A stretch of 64,000 bases of DNA from Megaustenia siamemsis (lineage: Eukaryota; Mollusca; Gastropoda; Stylommatophora; Ariophantidae). The stretch is from the NCBI GenBank assembly GCA_032433765.1, contig JAVIAB010000092.1:69430995-69494994 (forward strand). The letters are read 5' to 3'. The translations under genes were made by a program, and so were the position numbers. Of the stretch, positions 20,801-32,617 are shown in pieces (within the stretch, counting starts at the first letter, position 1; each line of letters begins with the position of its first letter). The notes beneath the pieces are model-generated. The model was not told the DNA's origin. It ran no database searches and saw nothing but the letters and a program-made list of their open reading frames with translations.

Positions 20801-21794
20801 GCTGATTTTTACAGTGCTTCTCTTTCGTGTATATGGCACATATGCACGTCAGCATATCCTCCTCAGTAGTTCTGTTGGTGGGAAGAGTATGCTATCAATG
20901 ATTGAATTGTTAGAAGATACTGGCATTGTAGATTCATTAGGTGAGGACAGTGGAGTAACAAGTGATATACTATTTTCACATGCTGGTTGCAATGTCTGCA
21001 GTTTGACTCATCCATTCATCAATCCATCCATCCATTTTGTTCTTTGACAGCACGTAAGGCATACATTTTAGATTCTCTCTGTCCAACAATACAGAAACCC
21101 ATGTGGCATCAAGTGTATAGCTTGCATAGGACCTGCATTGTATCTCACCGTACAAGAACATATTTCCACATGATTTTTTTAGTGCCTACAGTTTGGCTCA
21201 TGCATGAGACTTATTTTGTTGCAATGTTTATAGACAGGGGTATGGCCTGTTCGCAGCTGGAAGATCAGGCTTTGATTTCTCTGTGAAACATGATATATTT
21301 TTTATCTGCTTGCAAAAAACAAATCAGCACCTAACTGTTGCCTAGAAAACATTTTAATTGTTTGTGGACAAGTTGTGTGTGTGCTTTCTCACTTTGTTTT
21401 AGCATAAAAGTGAGTCAGTGGTCTGTGGTCAGTTTCTTTTGCTCAGCAAATCACAGAGTGAGATGGCTTGCCTCAATGAATATATCAGGAATGTTATAAG
21501 TTTGTAGTGAAAGTCTCTGTTCTAAGAGATTAATAAATTTGATAATAATAAAAATAATTTGATAAATGAATTTATGTAGGATGACTTATTAGATTCTAAC
21601 TTTAATATTGTGTCTGTTTTCTCTAGTTTCATCATAATGTATTGTGTCAATTTTAAGAAGTATTGTCAGTAGGTTGTTTAGACAAGTCATCACAAATCTC
21701 CACTTTTTTTTTCTTCTAATAAAATGATCTTTTTTAATTCACAATGAACACATTTTTTTCATTATGCTGTGGATGTACTCACTCACTTTGTTCA
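20801..21794. other. intergenic, no supported gene
   Basis: Several short ORFs overlap one another on both strands without codon bias or domains. The stretch 21060-21150 has weak similarity to the start of the LINE remnant at 32400. Confidence 0.4.
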
Positions 21795-22075
21795 ACCAAA
21801 AATTTAAACAACTTGATCCTTCAAGTGCCATTAGACGGCACATGTCTTTATTTTGGGCGAGCTTTTCGATTATAGAGAGTGAGCCTATGCCTGCCAACCT
21901 TGCCTCATGTTTTAGAGTTCTTTTTAGTGTATCTTGGGGTCATCCTCTTTTCCTCTGATCTGATGTTTCCTATTTGAGAGCCTGTTTATTAATTCTCTGG
22001 TCGTTTCTTCTAAACACATGCCTGACATATGTCCATATACTTTTCTTAATATTAGTCAAGATAAATAATATAAAC
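21795..22075 (-). mobile_element. old RTE-1-type LINE fragment
   Basis: It is collinear with the RTE-1 3' coding region: 'ggcgagcttttcgattatagagagtgag', 'tgcctgccaaccttgcctc', 'ggggtcatcctcttttcctc' and 'cacatgcctgacatatgtcc', the relic of YVGHV. It is heavily diverged. Confidence 0.7.
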
Positions 22076-22155
22076 AATAAAACAAAATAAGAGAAGATGT
22101 TTATTCACCAATGATAATTAACAGCATACTACAACTAGACATTTGTCATTGATAT

Positions 22156-22671
22156 TATGAGGTGTGTTCAAATGAAACCCATCTCAATGGCTTTATTACA
22201 AACATTTGTAAAGTACATCAGCAAGTGTAACAGAATTAAATAGCAATTATTATGAAGCAAGTACTCTCTGGGTTCTTAAGAGAATGTCACCATAGACATT
22301 TAGACATGTATTCCACTTCTTGTATGCCATTCAAGAAAAATTACTTTGGTCACTCATTGAACCATTTTGTTACTTAGGCCATGATGTGTGCATCAAAGTG
22401 GAATTGTTGTCACTTTAGAGATTTTTTTATCAAACAAATGAAAGTCACATGATGACAGGTCGGGGCTGTTGGCAGGGTGTTGCAGAACTTGCCACTGTTT
22501 CCTTGCATTGTTGTGCAAGTCATACAACATGAAAACATAATGTGTCGCTTATTCTTGATGGTTGAATGTAGGTTGTCTAGTGTGTCTTATTATGTCAGAT
22601 GTGACTTCATCATGCCTCCTACATGTCCTCATGGCACATCTTGGGCAGGTTTCATTTGAACATGCCTTGTA
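22156..22671 (-). mobile_element. mariner-like transposon remnant with TIRs and TA target site
   Basis: The ends are inverted copies sharing TGTTCAAATGAAAC (left TGAGGTGTG..., right complement CAAGGCATG...), each next to TA (22156-22157 and 22670-22671). On the minus strand HPANSPDLSSCDFHLF matches the C-terminal catalytic region of mariner transposases, where the third catalytic Asp sits in SPDLSPCD. The element is only about 512 bp, so most of the transposase is deleted. Stops follow. Confidence 0.85.
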
Positions 22672-22766
22672 GTATCTAGTTTAATAAATGACATTCCTTT
22701 GCTGAGGTGCATGTTTAAGGCTCAGAATTTCTGTTGCCTTCCAAAAATATATATGTGTGTTATGAA

Positions 22767-22957
22767 TGTTCAACACAAAAATTGTGTATAGAATTAAAAT
22801 TTGTATGTTCTACACAAAAATTGTGTATAGAATTAAAATTGGTATGTTCAACACAAGAATTGTATATAGAATTAAAATTGGTATGTTCTACACAAAAATT
22901 GTGTATAAAATTAAAATTGGTATGTTCTACACAAAAATTGTGTATAGAATTAAAATT
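22767..22957. repeat. 39-bp minisatellite, about 5 copies
   Basis: The unit contains 'atgttctacacaaaaattg' and 'tgtatagaattaaaattgg'. As 39 is divisible by three, both strands stay open, which explains the overlapping repetitive ORFs here. Confidence 0.92.
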
Positions 22958-23184
22958 GTGTTTGTAGGAAGAGACAATCAATGTGTCATTTTTAGTGACT
23001 GTTATTGTTGCTGTATATTAATTAACTTGGAGTGCTTTATTTAAATTGAATATGTTTCTTCTTGATTACTTTCATTTTTATGTTTTTACTCTGGTAAGTT
23101 TTGTTATAGTAGATTTTGGCTGAGTCCAAATTGGATTAGTGTGGTAATAGTACTAATAATGTCCATTCTCCATGGTAATAAAAG

Positions 23185-23360
23185 AAAAAGTACCCTTCAT
23201 GCCTTGTGGCTTATAGGTAACATGACATTATTCTCCATAATCATCCTTGACCATCTGCAAATTTGTAAGGGATGTGGTTGTTGTCACAACAAACTGCCTT
23301 ACTTTCCCAGGGAATTCTCTGGTACCCATTTTATGAGGCTGAATTCTTCTTCAGCGATCA
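23185..23360 (-). repeat. S1 SINE, old copy
   Basis: The order of S1 landmarks is preserved in reverse: 'gtacccttcatgccttgtggc', 'actttcccaggg' and 'ggtacccattttatgaggctg'. It is strongly diverged. Confidence 0.65.
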
Positions 23361-23867
23361 ACAACTGTTATACATTTAGACCAGCATGGGTCACGAACAA
23401 GACAATAGTTTTGAGGTCTTCACTAGTTCCCCGTAGTGTGTCCTGCAGTGTTGTTTATATGGGCCATATTTGTGTTTTTAGGTTGAAAGTTCTGCAGTCA
23501 TGTAGGATATGCTCTGGAGTTTGTCTGGATGTATGAGCCTGGATGAACCATGATCAATCAAAAGACAATTTGCCACAATTTGGGAATTGAAACTAGACCC
23601 ACTTTGCTGCTGCCTCAGATGTTCATGTTGAACATATTAATATTGATGTCTAGAGGTTTACACAAAGTAAGGAGATGGATATGTGTTATATATAATATAA
23701 CACTATATTCTGTTATAATAATAACAACCATATAGACGTCATGTTCATGGAATCAGTTTCATTGCAGTCGGGGCATTCACATACCTGCTCCACAAACCAT
23801 CCCAGCATTTCTCAAAGCATATGCAGATTGTTTGTTCCTGTAAAATGTTTTTTTTTCATACGACAGC

Positions 23868-24170
23868 TTTTTTACCTCTGACAAAGTCCCTAGAAACTAG
23901 GAACTGAATTTTGCATGTTAATCCATTTTTCCCTGGCAGCCGTGTGCACAGGGATCCCTCACCGTACAGGCAGATAACTCCATCTTCAGAGGTACTCATA
24001 TTTTTTATGTCCATAAGTAATTGACTTTTCAAGCCGGGCCTCTCTGCTGAGACCAGGGGTGGTTGCCACAGTGAGAAATCATAAATAAAAATCCTGGCCA
24101 GTGCAGCTAGGATTTGAACCCACAACCTTTCTATCTTTAGGTCGGCATCTTGCCACAAGACCAACCAGTT
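23868..24170 (-). mobile_element. S2 SINE
   Basis: The reverse complement runs from 'actggttggtc' and a B-box-like GGGTTCAAATCC through 'cagcagagag' to 'ctagggactttgtcagag'. It is bounded by poly-C on the + strand at the head end (24172-24186). Confidence 0.85.
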
Positions 24171-24539
24171 CCCCCCCCCCCCCCCCAATGTAAAGTGTTG
24201 ATTTTAGATAAACTGCTTTTCCCACTAAATGTTACAGATTGACCAGACCCCTTTTCCAATTTTACACTCATTAGTCTCAATATATACATCATTGAATGAC
24301 ACCAATCTAGTCAAATATCTAAACCATTTGATTCTGCGTTGTTCACAACAGTCAATAGCTGTTGTTTCACCCACCATTTTTCTCAAGGCCTCATTTCTAA
24401 TATTATCTCTTGTAATTTTGCTTGCATCTTGCTTGTGTTTTTCAAGAATTGCCCAAGTCTGATGCTGGTAGCATTAACAATGTTTCTGTTCATTTATTTT
24501 TGGTTTACATGATCACATTTAGATGTTTAAAAATCTTGT

Positions 24540-26440
24540 GCTATTTCTTCTTCTCTTCTTCTACCATTTTAGTTCCCAGTGGAGCATAGGTTTTCAACAA
24601 ACATTTTCCAAGTCATTCTGTTTTTTGCCATTCTTTTAAGATCATTCCATGTCTTCCCCATCATCTTCATCTGTGCTTCTATCTGTCTTCTCTAAGAATT
24701 CCTTGGTCTTCCTCTTTGTCTTTTCCCCTGGGGATTCCAAAAAAGGGCCTGTTGTGTAATACTCTCAGTTGGCTTCCATAGTCTGTGTCCTATCCAGCGC
24801 CATCGTCTTCGCTGTATCTCTTTATCCACTGGTATTTGACTGGTATTTTTCCATAAGTCTATGTTAGTGATTTTGTCCTGCCATTTCCATCCTTTTATTC
24901 TGCATAAGCATCCATTAATGAAAGTCTGTATCTTCGTGATTGTCAATTTTGTTGTTCTCCATGTTTCACAGCCATATAATAGGACCGACTTAACATTTGA
25001 GTTGAAAATTTTTATTTTTGTATTTAACCTAATTTCTTTGGATTTCCATATGCTTCCCTGTGCAATGAAAGCTCCTCTTGCTTTTCATATCCTTATTTTG
25101 GTATCATTTTCTGTTCCACCCTCTTTATTTAGATTACTGCCCAGATATATGTAAGATTGTACGTCTAGTAGAGGTATTTCTCCTAGTTTTATTTGGTTAT
25201 TGCCAACTGTATTAATTCTCATAATGTTGGTCTTATCTCTATTAATCTTCAGTCCTAGCTGTTGTGATCTTTCATCAAGTATGCTCATTTTATCCTGCAT
25301 CTGTTGATGGCTGTGTGATAGGAAAGCTATGACATCAACAAAGTCTAAATCATCAAGTTGTTTGGTTAGTGACCACTGGTTCCCATTTCTGTTGTTTTGA
25401 GTTATTTTCATAATGCAATCTATGGCCAGTAGAAAGAGAAATGGAGACAGAAGGCATCCCTGCTTTACTATTTTTATTTCAAATGCTTCTGTAAGTTGTC
25501 CTTCATGCACCACACTACATTCCTTCATACATTGTTTTTATCAGGTTAATAAACTTTATGGGGATTCCGTAATGACTCAGCAACTTCCAAAGCATTCTTT
25601 TGTCTAAACTATCAAATGCCTTTTCGTAATCTATGAATCCAATATAAAGTGGGGATTTTAGTTTTAAACTTTGTTCAACTATTATACGTAGAGTAATTAT
25701 TTGATCAGCACATGATCTGTTCTTCCTAATACCTGCTTGTTCATCTCTCAAATGTTTCTCTATGGCCTCTTTTAGTCTCTCCAGAATGATTCTGCTAAAT
25801 ATTTTTTCCTGGCACTGATAGTAGCATAATTCCCCTATAATTTGTGCACTCCTATAAACTTCCTTTCTTTGGTAGTTTGATCATATAACCTTCTTTCCAG
25901 TCTTTAGATATTTCTTCCCTCTCCCAAATTTTATCTAGTAGATTATGTAACATCTTGGTAGAGGTGTTAATATCTGCTTTGATGGCTTCCGCAGGAATTT
26001 CATCTGATCCTGTGGCTTTACCATTTTTTAATAGTTTGATGGCTTTCATTATTTCTTCTTTACTTGGTTTTCCACAGTTAACGTGTAACTCTTCTTCTGC
26101 TGGTAGTATATCTGGAGGATTATTTGAGCCGGGTCTGTTCGAAAGTTCTTCAAAATGCTCTTTCCATCTCTCCATTTGTTCCCTTATATTACTAAGCAGA
26201 TTTTCTTTCTTATCTTTAATAAAGGCATTGATCTGTTTGTATTTTCCACTTAATTTCTTTGTGCTGTTGCACAGTTCTTTCATATTCCCTTTATTTGCTG
26301 CTTCTTCTGCCTCTTTAGCTAGTTCATCTATATATTTCCTCTTATCCCTTTTAATGCATCTTCTCACTTCTTTGTTCACCTCTGTGTAAGCTTCATGTGT
26401 CTTGGCTTTATTACTTCTCGTTTTGCTTTTATTTATGTCT
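24540..26440 (-). mobile_element. RTE-3 LINE, longest copy, catalytic motif broken
   Basis: From right to left the minus strand encodes the pre-RT region (RRCIKRDKRKYIDELAKEAE), RT block 1 (LLKNGKATGSDEIPAEAIK), [27 protein letters not shown] and DLDFVDVIAFLSHS, where the usual FADD is replaced by FVDV. It continues with LGLKINRDKTN, YIYLGSNLNKEG, RRRWRWIGHRLWKP and GKRQRGRPRN. Frames are split into four pieces. The missing Asp pair and frameshifts make it inactive. The endonuclease end is truncated near 26440. Confidence 0.9.
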
Positions 26441-26789
26441 GCTTTCTTGTTCTTTCTTTTTTGTTCTTTCTTTCTTTTTGTGCTATTTAGTAGTTTACAT
26501 TATTTTGCTTTCTGGATTCAGATTTATATCTCTTTATCTAATTTTTCAACATCACTAAAAATACTACCAAAGTACTTGTACTCTCTGATTTAAAATCTTG
26601 CTATTCTTAGAAAAATAGCTTTAGGTTGGAAGCAATTTATTGGTTAAATAAATAAAAGTTAGCATTAGTTTATTATTGTTATTAACTGGTCATAATTTTG
26701 TTATCTTCATTTCTTAACTGTTTAGATTTTGAGTACCATCTCCCTGAATTTACAGTTTATGTTTTTTTTTCTACTTTTTTTTTTTTAAT

Positions 26790-27080
26790 TTAAAGCTGTG
26801 GTGGTTGAGTGTTTTGTGCCCTCATCAATTGACGAAGGTTGCAAGTTCAGTTCCGAGATGTCAAATTCTTTTTCAGACTGCTATGGCTTTGGGGTTCATC
26901 CAGTCTCTGAAAATGAGTATTTGAGCTTTTCCTAGAAAGTAGATTGGTCAGAAATAATACTGACCACATCAGCCATAAAATGTACCTTTGGTTATGGACA
27001 CAAACATGGACACTAATTGACACCATATTTCTGATATACTTTATGGCATTAATGGAACCATTTCCTTTTTTTTTTTTTTT
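26790..27080 (+). repeat. S1 SINE, old copy
   Basis: It keeps the S1 layout with 'gctgtggtggttgagtg' (A-box region), 'gcaagttcagttccgag' (B-box relic), 'ttcctagaaagtag' and the 3' end before a poly-T run at about 27063-27085. Confidence 0.65.
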
Positions 27081-27183
27081 TTTTAAGACTGTCTATGATT
27101 AAATCTATAAATAGAATTATTCTTCTTTCCCCTGATCACAGTCTGACAAAGCAGTCATTAGTTGGTAATCTATTGTAGAGTAA

Positions 27184-27369
27184 GTAAAGTAAAGTACCCC
27201 CGTCACGCCAAGTGGCGTATAGGGAAATATGGTGTTAGTGACCCTATATTTTACAGACCTTCAGCACATGATTTTTGGGGTAATGTGGTCAGTATTACGC
27301 CCGTGCTGCTTTACTTTCCCAGAAAAAAATCCGGTACCCATTTAAGGCTGGGTGAACCCGGAAGCCGTC
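27184..27369 (-). mobile_element. S1 SINE, young but lacking the tRNA head
   Basis: It is near-identical to the S1 consensus from the 3' end 'ccacttggcgtgacggggg' back to 'gacggcttccgggttcacc', where it stops abruptly. This indicates 5' truncation upstream of the B box. Confidence 0.88.
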
Positions 27370-30105
27370 ATAACAAAATTTCTCATGCAGACAAGGGCCA
27401 GAAAGCAGAATTGGTTCTGCATAAGCATACAAAATTATTTTACACATCCTATACTGTGTTTCAACCTGCACCATCAAAGCAAGAGACAGAGCAGAATGGC
27501 GCTCCATGGTAGCCAACCTTCGTTGCAGAGAAGGCACTCGATGATGATGATGATACTGTGTTTAATTGTGATTTCATTTTTTTCAAATATGCATTTTTAT
27601 TTCTTGCTTGAAACTTTATTTAGTGCTGCATATCAAATGAGTTTGAGAGTAGTCCTGTAGTTTAGTGCTTTCTTTTTCATCATAAAAAGGTTTAGGATCA
27701 CTCATGAGTAAAGATGTGTCGCTGCCAACCCATAAATGGATGCCAGATTTGCAACTACAAAGATAACAACAGTTGAGAAATCTCTAACTCTGCTTCCATA
27801 TCTAGAGGTTTTATATTGTAACGTCTGAATTACTTTACGTTCCAGATGGATAATTGTTATGCAACTACCTTTACCTGTTTGTCACAATGGTAATAGTTAT
27901 TATGTCTTAAAATTAACATTACATGTGCTCATATACATTCATAAGATAGTATGGATTGCATGTTTTTAAAAGTAATCTTCTATGCATTTACAAGACATTA
28001 TTTCTAAAAAGTAAAGGAATTTATGAAAATTATTTTTTTCCAAAAATTATGTTACTTTCATCCAAAGATGCTCAAGATTTATATTTGAACAAATATATTG
28101 AAACTTTCTTTGCTTATTAGAATTTAAAAAACAATATTCCATATTATAATAAGCATTGTTTATCTCTAATTATTTGCAAATTTAGTTTGGATGTGTTACA
28201 GGTTCATAAATCACGCAGTGTTACTGTCAGCACTTGTAGTCAAGCATGCTTTTGATTTATTCCTTGACAAAATTGTACCAGACCTCATTAGAGTCTGTAC
28301 TTGTGTACATGAAAGGAATAGTGATAAATATAATGTGACTAGAAATGTGATCCCTCATTTGCTAGTCACTAAGAGATAAGTATTTGTGTGTTATGTGTAA
28401 TACAGTCATGTTGTCATTTCTATTTCTGCTCAAACATACATAGTTTCTCTTATATATGCTTCACTTGTGTTTTTGATATGTTGTTATTGTACAATCTTGT
28501 TTATCTTATTTTACTGATGTCACACTTTTCCAAAAAGTTCACTTAGAAAATGATAGTTTTGAACCAAAATGTTATATTAGTTTCTAATTGTTATTGTTGT
28601 GTTCAAGTAATTGACAATATCCTTTACTTCCAGGTTCATTACAATCTCTTGCATGACTTCTATCATTGTTTCAAATTCTCTTGCTGGGTTACTCCATGGA
28701 TTCTCATTTCTACATTGGATATCAAACTTTTATTTGCAATGGTGGTGGTTGAATTGAAAATGGGGATGGGCATAAAACTATGAGGCTGCTGTAAAGCTCA
28801 TGATAAAAGGATTATTAAAGAATATAGATAAATATGGTATGGTAACAACTTTACGTAAATGGGGGCACTATCTAAAATCAAATAGACATTACGGCTCTGC
28901 ATGCCTTCTGCTGTAATAACGATCAAGACATAAAAATATGCAAATTGAAGCATGAAATTACATAACAAATGGATATGAAGCATATCTGGAAAAGAAAAAA
29001 ACAAAGATGTGATTAAAATAAGAATGAATGAAGGCTTAAAATGGAATGTGCTCCTGAAGTGGAACCTTATCCTTATTGTGTGAACACAGCACTTGTCTAC
29101 ATTTCATTGTTTCAATTGTGGATAGAGTTTCAACAATTTTCCCTTCTCGTTTTCATTTGTGTTATTCAAATTATTGTTTATTGTTAAAACAGTATTTCAC
29201 AAAATGTTATGAATATTTTGGGTGGTCAAAAATGTCCTTTGTCATAAGTAAATCTTTATTTCCTTAAAGGAAAAAATAATAATAATAATAAACACTTTGT
29301 TAACAAACATGCAGAACAAAAATTATCATTAAATGATAAACAAACTTTATTCCTTTCAAGAATATAATGTTTCCTGTAGATTATTTTCATGTCTTTATTT
29401 ATTGCAATGATTTTCTAATGTATTATTTTCCTATATTTTAAAAATATTTTTCTTGAATTGCTTAATTTGGTTGTATTTCAGAGTATATGTATATATCTTG
29501 AAGGTTTACAATTATATTTAATTAAAACTATTTATCCAACTGGTCAAGGGAAAAAGAGAAACTATTCTTTATATAACTTAATTATTTTATTTTTTTGATT
29601 TGCATTCAAATAATGCTGTATTGAATGTGACGCTATACATAAATATGGGAGTGCAAGAAACAGTTCTGTGATAGACTAGAAAGAAGTCATAGAAGTGGAT
29701 AATGACAGATTTTATCTGTTGCCATCTGCTAATCATCCCAGCAATAAATATAATTTGTACAAATCCATCATTAGTAATATAATCTTTAAAGACACCACTT
29801 TGTCATTTTCCCCACAAGTAGTTTTAGCTATCTCTTTTTTTCTATTTTTGTGTTCATCTGATGACGTCTTTATAAGGGCAGATAACCAACAGGATTATCC
29901 ATTCCTAAGATGGAAATCCATTCCCCAAAAGGTATGCTAAGTAAGCGGAGTTGCGTGCCTTGTCCTTTGCAAAAAAAAAAAAAAAAAAAAACTGTGACCT
30001 TTCCAACATCTCCAACTTCAGCACAGCGTTTTTGAGTAACTTTCATCCTCTAATTGTAACTATAAAAGTTTAAACTTACTGCTACAAGCAACACTGTTCA
30101 ATAAA
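27370..30105. other. AT-rich intergenic DNA
   Basis: There are no convincing coding exons. Features are limited to short homopolymers: an (ATA/AAT) run near 29276-29290 and poly-A at about 29971-29991. Short ORFs such as 29695-29940 lack any recognised domain. Confidence 0.5.
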
Positions 30106-30109
30106 ATGG

Positions 30110-31745
30110 GGACCTGATCGCCATTCAGCAGCAGAGCTGAAAGCTGTCAGCGAATCATAGCTAATGGCTGCTTGCACCACAATCTGTAAACCAGAGTTAT
30201 CAAGATCCTACTCCACCTCTTCCTGGTGCCCTTAGAAACAGACTAACCAGTTAGTCTGGCCAAGTGAGTAGGGATCGTGAGTAGACGGTATTCAAAAGTG
30301 TCATGCTGAAGTCGCGTGAGTAGACGGTATTCAAAAGTGTCATGCTGAAGTCGCGTGAGTAGGCGGTATTCAAAAGTGTCATGCTGAAGTCGCGTGAGTA
30401 GGCGGTATTCAAAAGTGTCATGCTGAAGTCGCGTGAGTAGACGGTATTCAAAAGTGTAATGCTGAAGTCGCGTGAGTGGACGGTATTGAAAAGTGTCATG
30501 CTGAAGTCGCGTGAGTAGACGGTACTCAAAAGTTTCATGCTGAAGTCGCGGGAGTAGGCGGTATTCAAAAGTGTCTTGCTGAAGTCGCGTGAGTAGACGG
30601 TATTCAAAAGTGTCATGCTGAAGTCGCGGGAGTAGGCGGTATTCAAAAGTGTCTTGCTGAAGTCGCGTGAGTAGACGGTATTCAAAAGTGTCATGTTGAA
30701 GTCGCGTGAGTGGACGGTATTCAAAAGTGTCATGCTGAAGTCGTGTGAGTAAGCGGTATTCAAAAGTGTCATGCTGAAGTCGTGTGAGTAGGCGGTATTC
30801 AAAAGTGTCATGCTGAAGTCGTGTGAGTAGGCGGTATTCAAAAGTGTCATGCTGAAGTCGTGTGAGTAGGCGGTATTCAAAAGTGTCATGCTGAAGTCGT
30901 GTGAGTAGGCGGTATTCAAAAGTGTCATGCTGAAGTCGTGTGAGTAAGCGGTATTCAAAAGTGTCATGCTGAAGTCGCGTGAGTAGGCGGTATTCAAAAG
31001 TGTCATGCTGAAGTCGCGTGAGTAGGCGGTATTCCAAAGTGTCATGCTGAAGTCGTGTGAGTAAGCGGTATTCAAAAGTGTCATGCTGAAGTCGCGTGAG
31101 TAGGCGGTATTCAAAAGTGTCATGCTGAAGTCGCGTGAGTAAGCGGTATTCAAAAGTGTCATGCTGAAGTCGTGTGAGTAAGCGGTATTGAAAAGTGTCA
31201 TGCTGAAGTCGTGTGAGTAAGCGGTATTCAAAAGTGTCATGCTGAAGTCGTGTGAGTAAGCGGTATTCAAAAGTGTCATGCTGAAGTCGTGTGAGTAAGC
31301 GGTATTCAAAAGTGTCATGCTGAAGTCGCGTGAGTAGGCGGTATTCAAAAGTGTCATGCTGAAGTCGTGTGAGTAAGCGGTATTCAAAAGTGTCATGCTG
31401 AAGTCGTGTGAGTAAGCGGTATTCAAAAGTGTCATGCTGAAGTCGCGTGAGTAGGCGGTATTCAAAAGTGTCATGCTGAAGTCGTGTGAGTAAGCGGTAT
31501 TCAAAAGTGTCATGCTGAAGTCGTGTGAGTAAGCGGTATTCAAAAGTGTCATGCTGAAGTCGTATGCGATGGGCCAGAATGCAAAGTTATACTGCAAACC
31601 ACAACACAGCGCATCTACTTGGGCATCTAATTAACGTCCTTTTAAAGGGCGGATAATGAATGAAGATGTCTAACTATTCCTTTTGTCATCGGGTGAACAC
31701 AAGCCAGCAAAGAAAGCTAGTTTAAAAGAGTTCCTAGACAAGAAA
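30110..31745 (+). repeat. dispersed repeat C, expanded by an internal minisatellite
   Basis: The left flank (30115-30270: 'agctgaaagctgtcagcg', 'ccagagttatcaagatcctactccacctc', 'agtctggccaag') and right flank (31566-31740: 'gggccagaatg', 'caaaccacaacacagcgc', 'cgtccttttaaagggcgg', 'gtcatcgggtgaac') are collinear with the continuous copy at 34480-34910. The single internal unit there ('gggaagacaacccggtac...tgctcaagtcgg') has become about 33 units here. Confidence 0.85.
30265..31565. repeat. 39-bp minisatellite, about 33 copies
   Basis: The unit begins GTGAGTAGGCGGTATTCAAA and continues AGTGTCATGCTGAAGTCGC. Variant positions (GTAGG/GTAAG/GTAGA, TCGC/TCGT) are arranged in blocks, as in higher-order duplications. 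Two minus-strand ORFs of 264 and 448 codons exist only because the unit is 13 codons long (YSHDFSMTLLNTA in one frame). Confidence 0.97.
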
Positions 31746-32384
31746 TATATTGCAAATTGTGGGTCTATTAAACACTGTCCATTCAGATCAGCCTTTAAAC
31801 TAACTTTTTGTTAAAGAAATAGAAAAGGCAATGCAATGTGATGATACTCAGTTCTCCTTTGCAAAGAGAATCAAGCAATACGTACGTATATGGCTGCTTA
31901 ATGTTGTTGAGATACTGTTATAACGATCGAGAAGAAGACAGCAAAAGACAGAGAAGATTGCAGAACTCCTTGTTGTCTTTTTTCAAATGAAAGGTAAGAA
32001 CAGAACTGAATGACAGCATTAATAGAGATAACAATTAAGGGGGAAAAAATACAAACTAAGAGGCTATAACTTTTCCAACATAAAAGTAATCGTTTTCATA
32101 ATCTGAATACAATATGAACAATCAACCTGTAGTAGCCAGTAATAATATGTTAAAGCCGTCCTGCTCCAGTCATTCTCTTGTCTGTTTTAATTGGTTGGGC
32201 CCAAGACGTCCAAGATCTCCTGGACTGAAAACTGTCAGCCATTCAAAGCCGATTGCTTGCCTCGGGAGCAGTGAACCAGAACTGATAAAGATCCAAATAC
32301 ATCATGTGGTGGTGAGCCTGGAAACAATCCGTCTCTTTATTGTCCTTTCGCGCCGTAAACGGCACATATGGCAGACATTCTAGA
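31746..32384. other. intergenic, traces of repeat C
   Basis: 32200-32300 resembles the inner part of repeat C ('ctgaaaactgtcagccattc', 'gaaccagaactgataaagatcc'). The rest is unassigned. Confidence 0.4.
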
Positions 32385-32617
32385 CAACTGTTATCTGACG
32401 ATCTTTGTTATCAAGCATGAGACTTTACACAGGACCAGTATTGTATCTCGCCACACGACTCTGTTCTGGGCGAGTTGTTCAATCTCGGCCAGAGAGCTGA
32501 TGCCTGCTGTTGTTACCTCTCACCTCAGTGTTTTTTTGTCTAGTGTTTCTCTAGGTCAGCCTCTTTTTCTTGTACTTTCTGGTACTTGAGGGCTTGCTTA
32601 GAGATTCTATTGTTGTC

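Noticed and set aside
22734..23044. Overlapping repetitive ORFs on both strands
   Set aside because: They derive from a 39-bp minisatellite with a period divisible by three.
30243..31597. Minus-strand ORFs of 264 and 448 codons
   Set aside because: They are two readings of a 39-bp minisatellite; no non-repetitive domain, start context or splice structure supports a protein.
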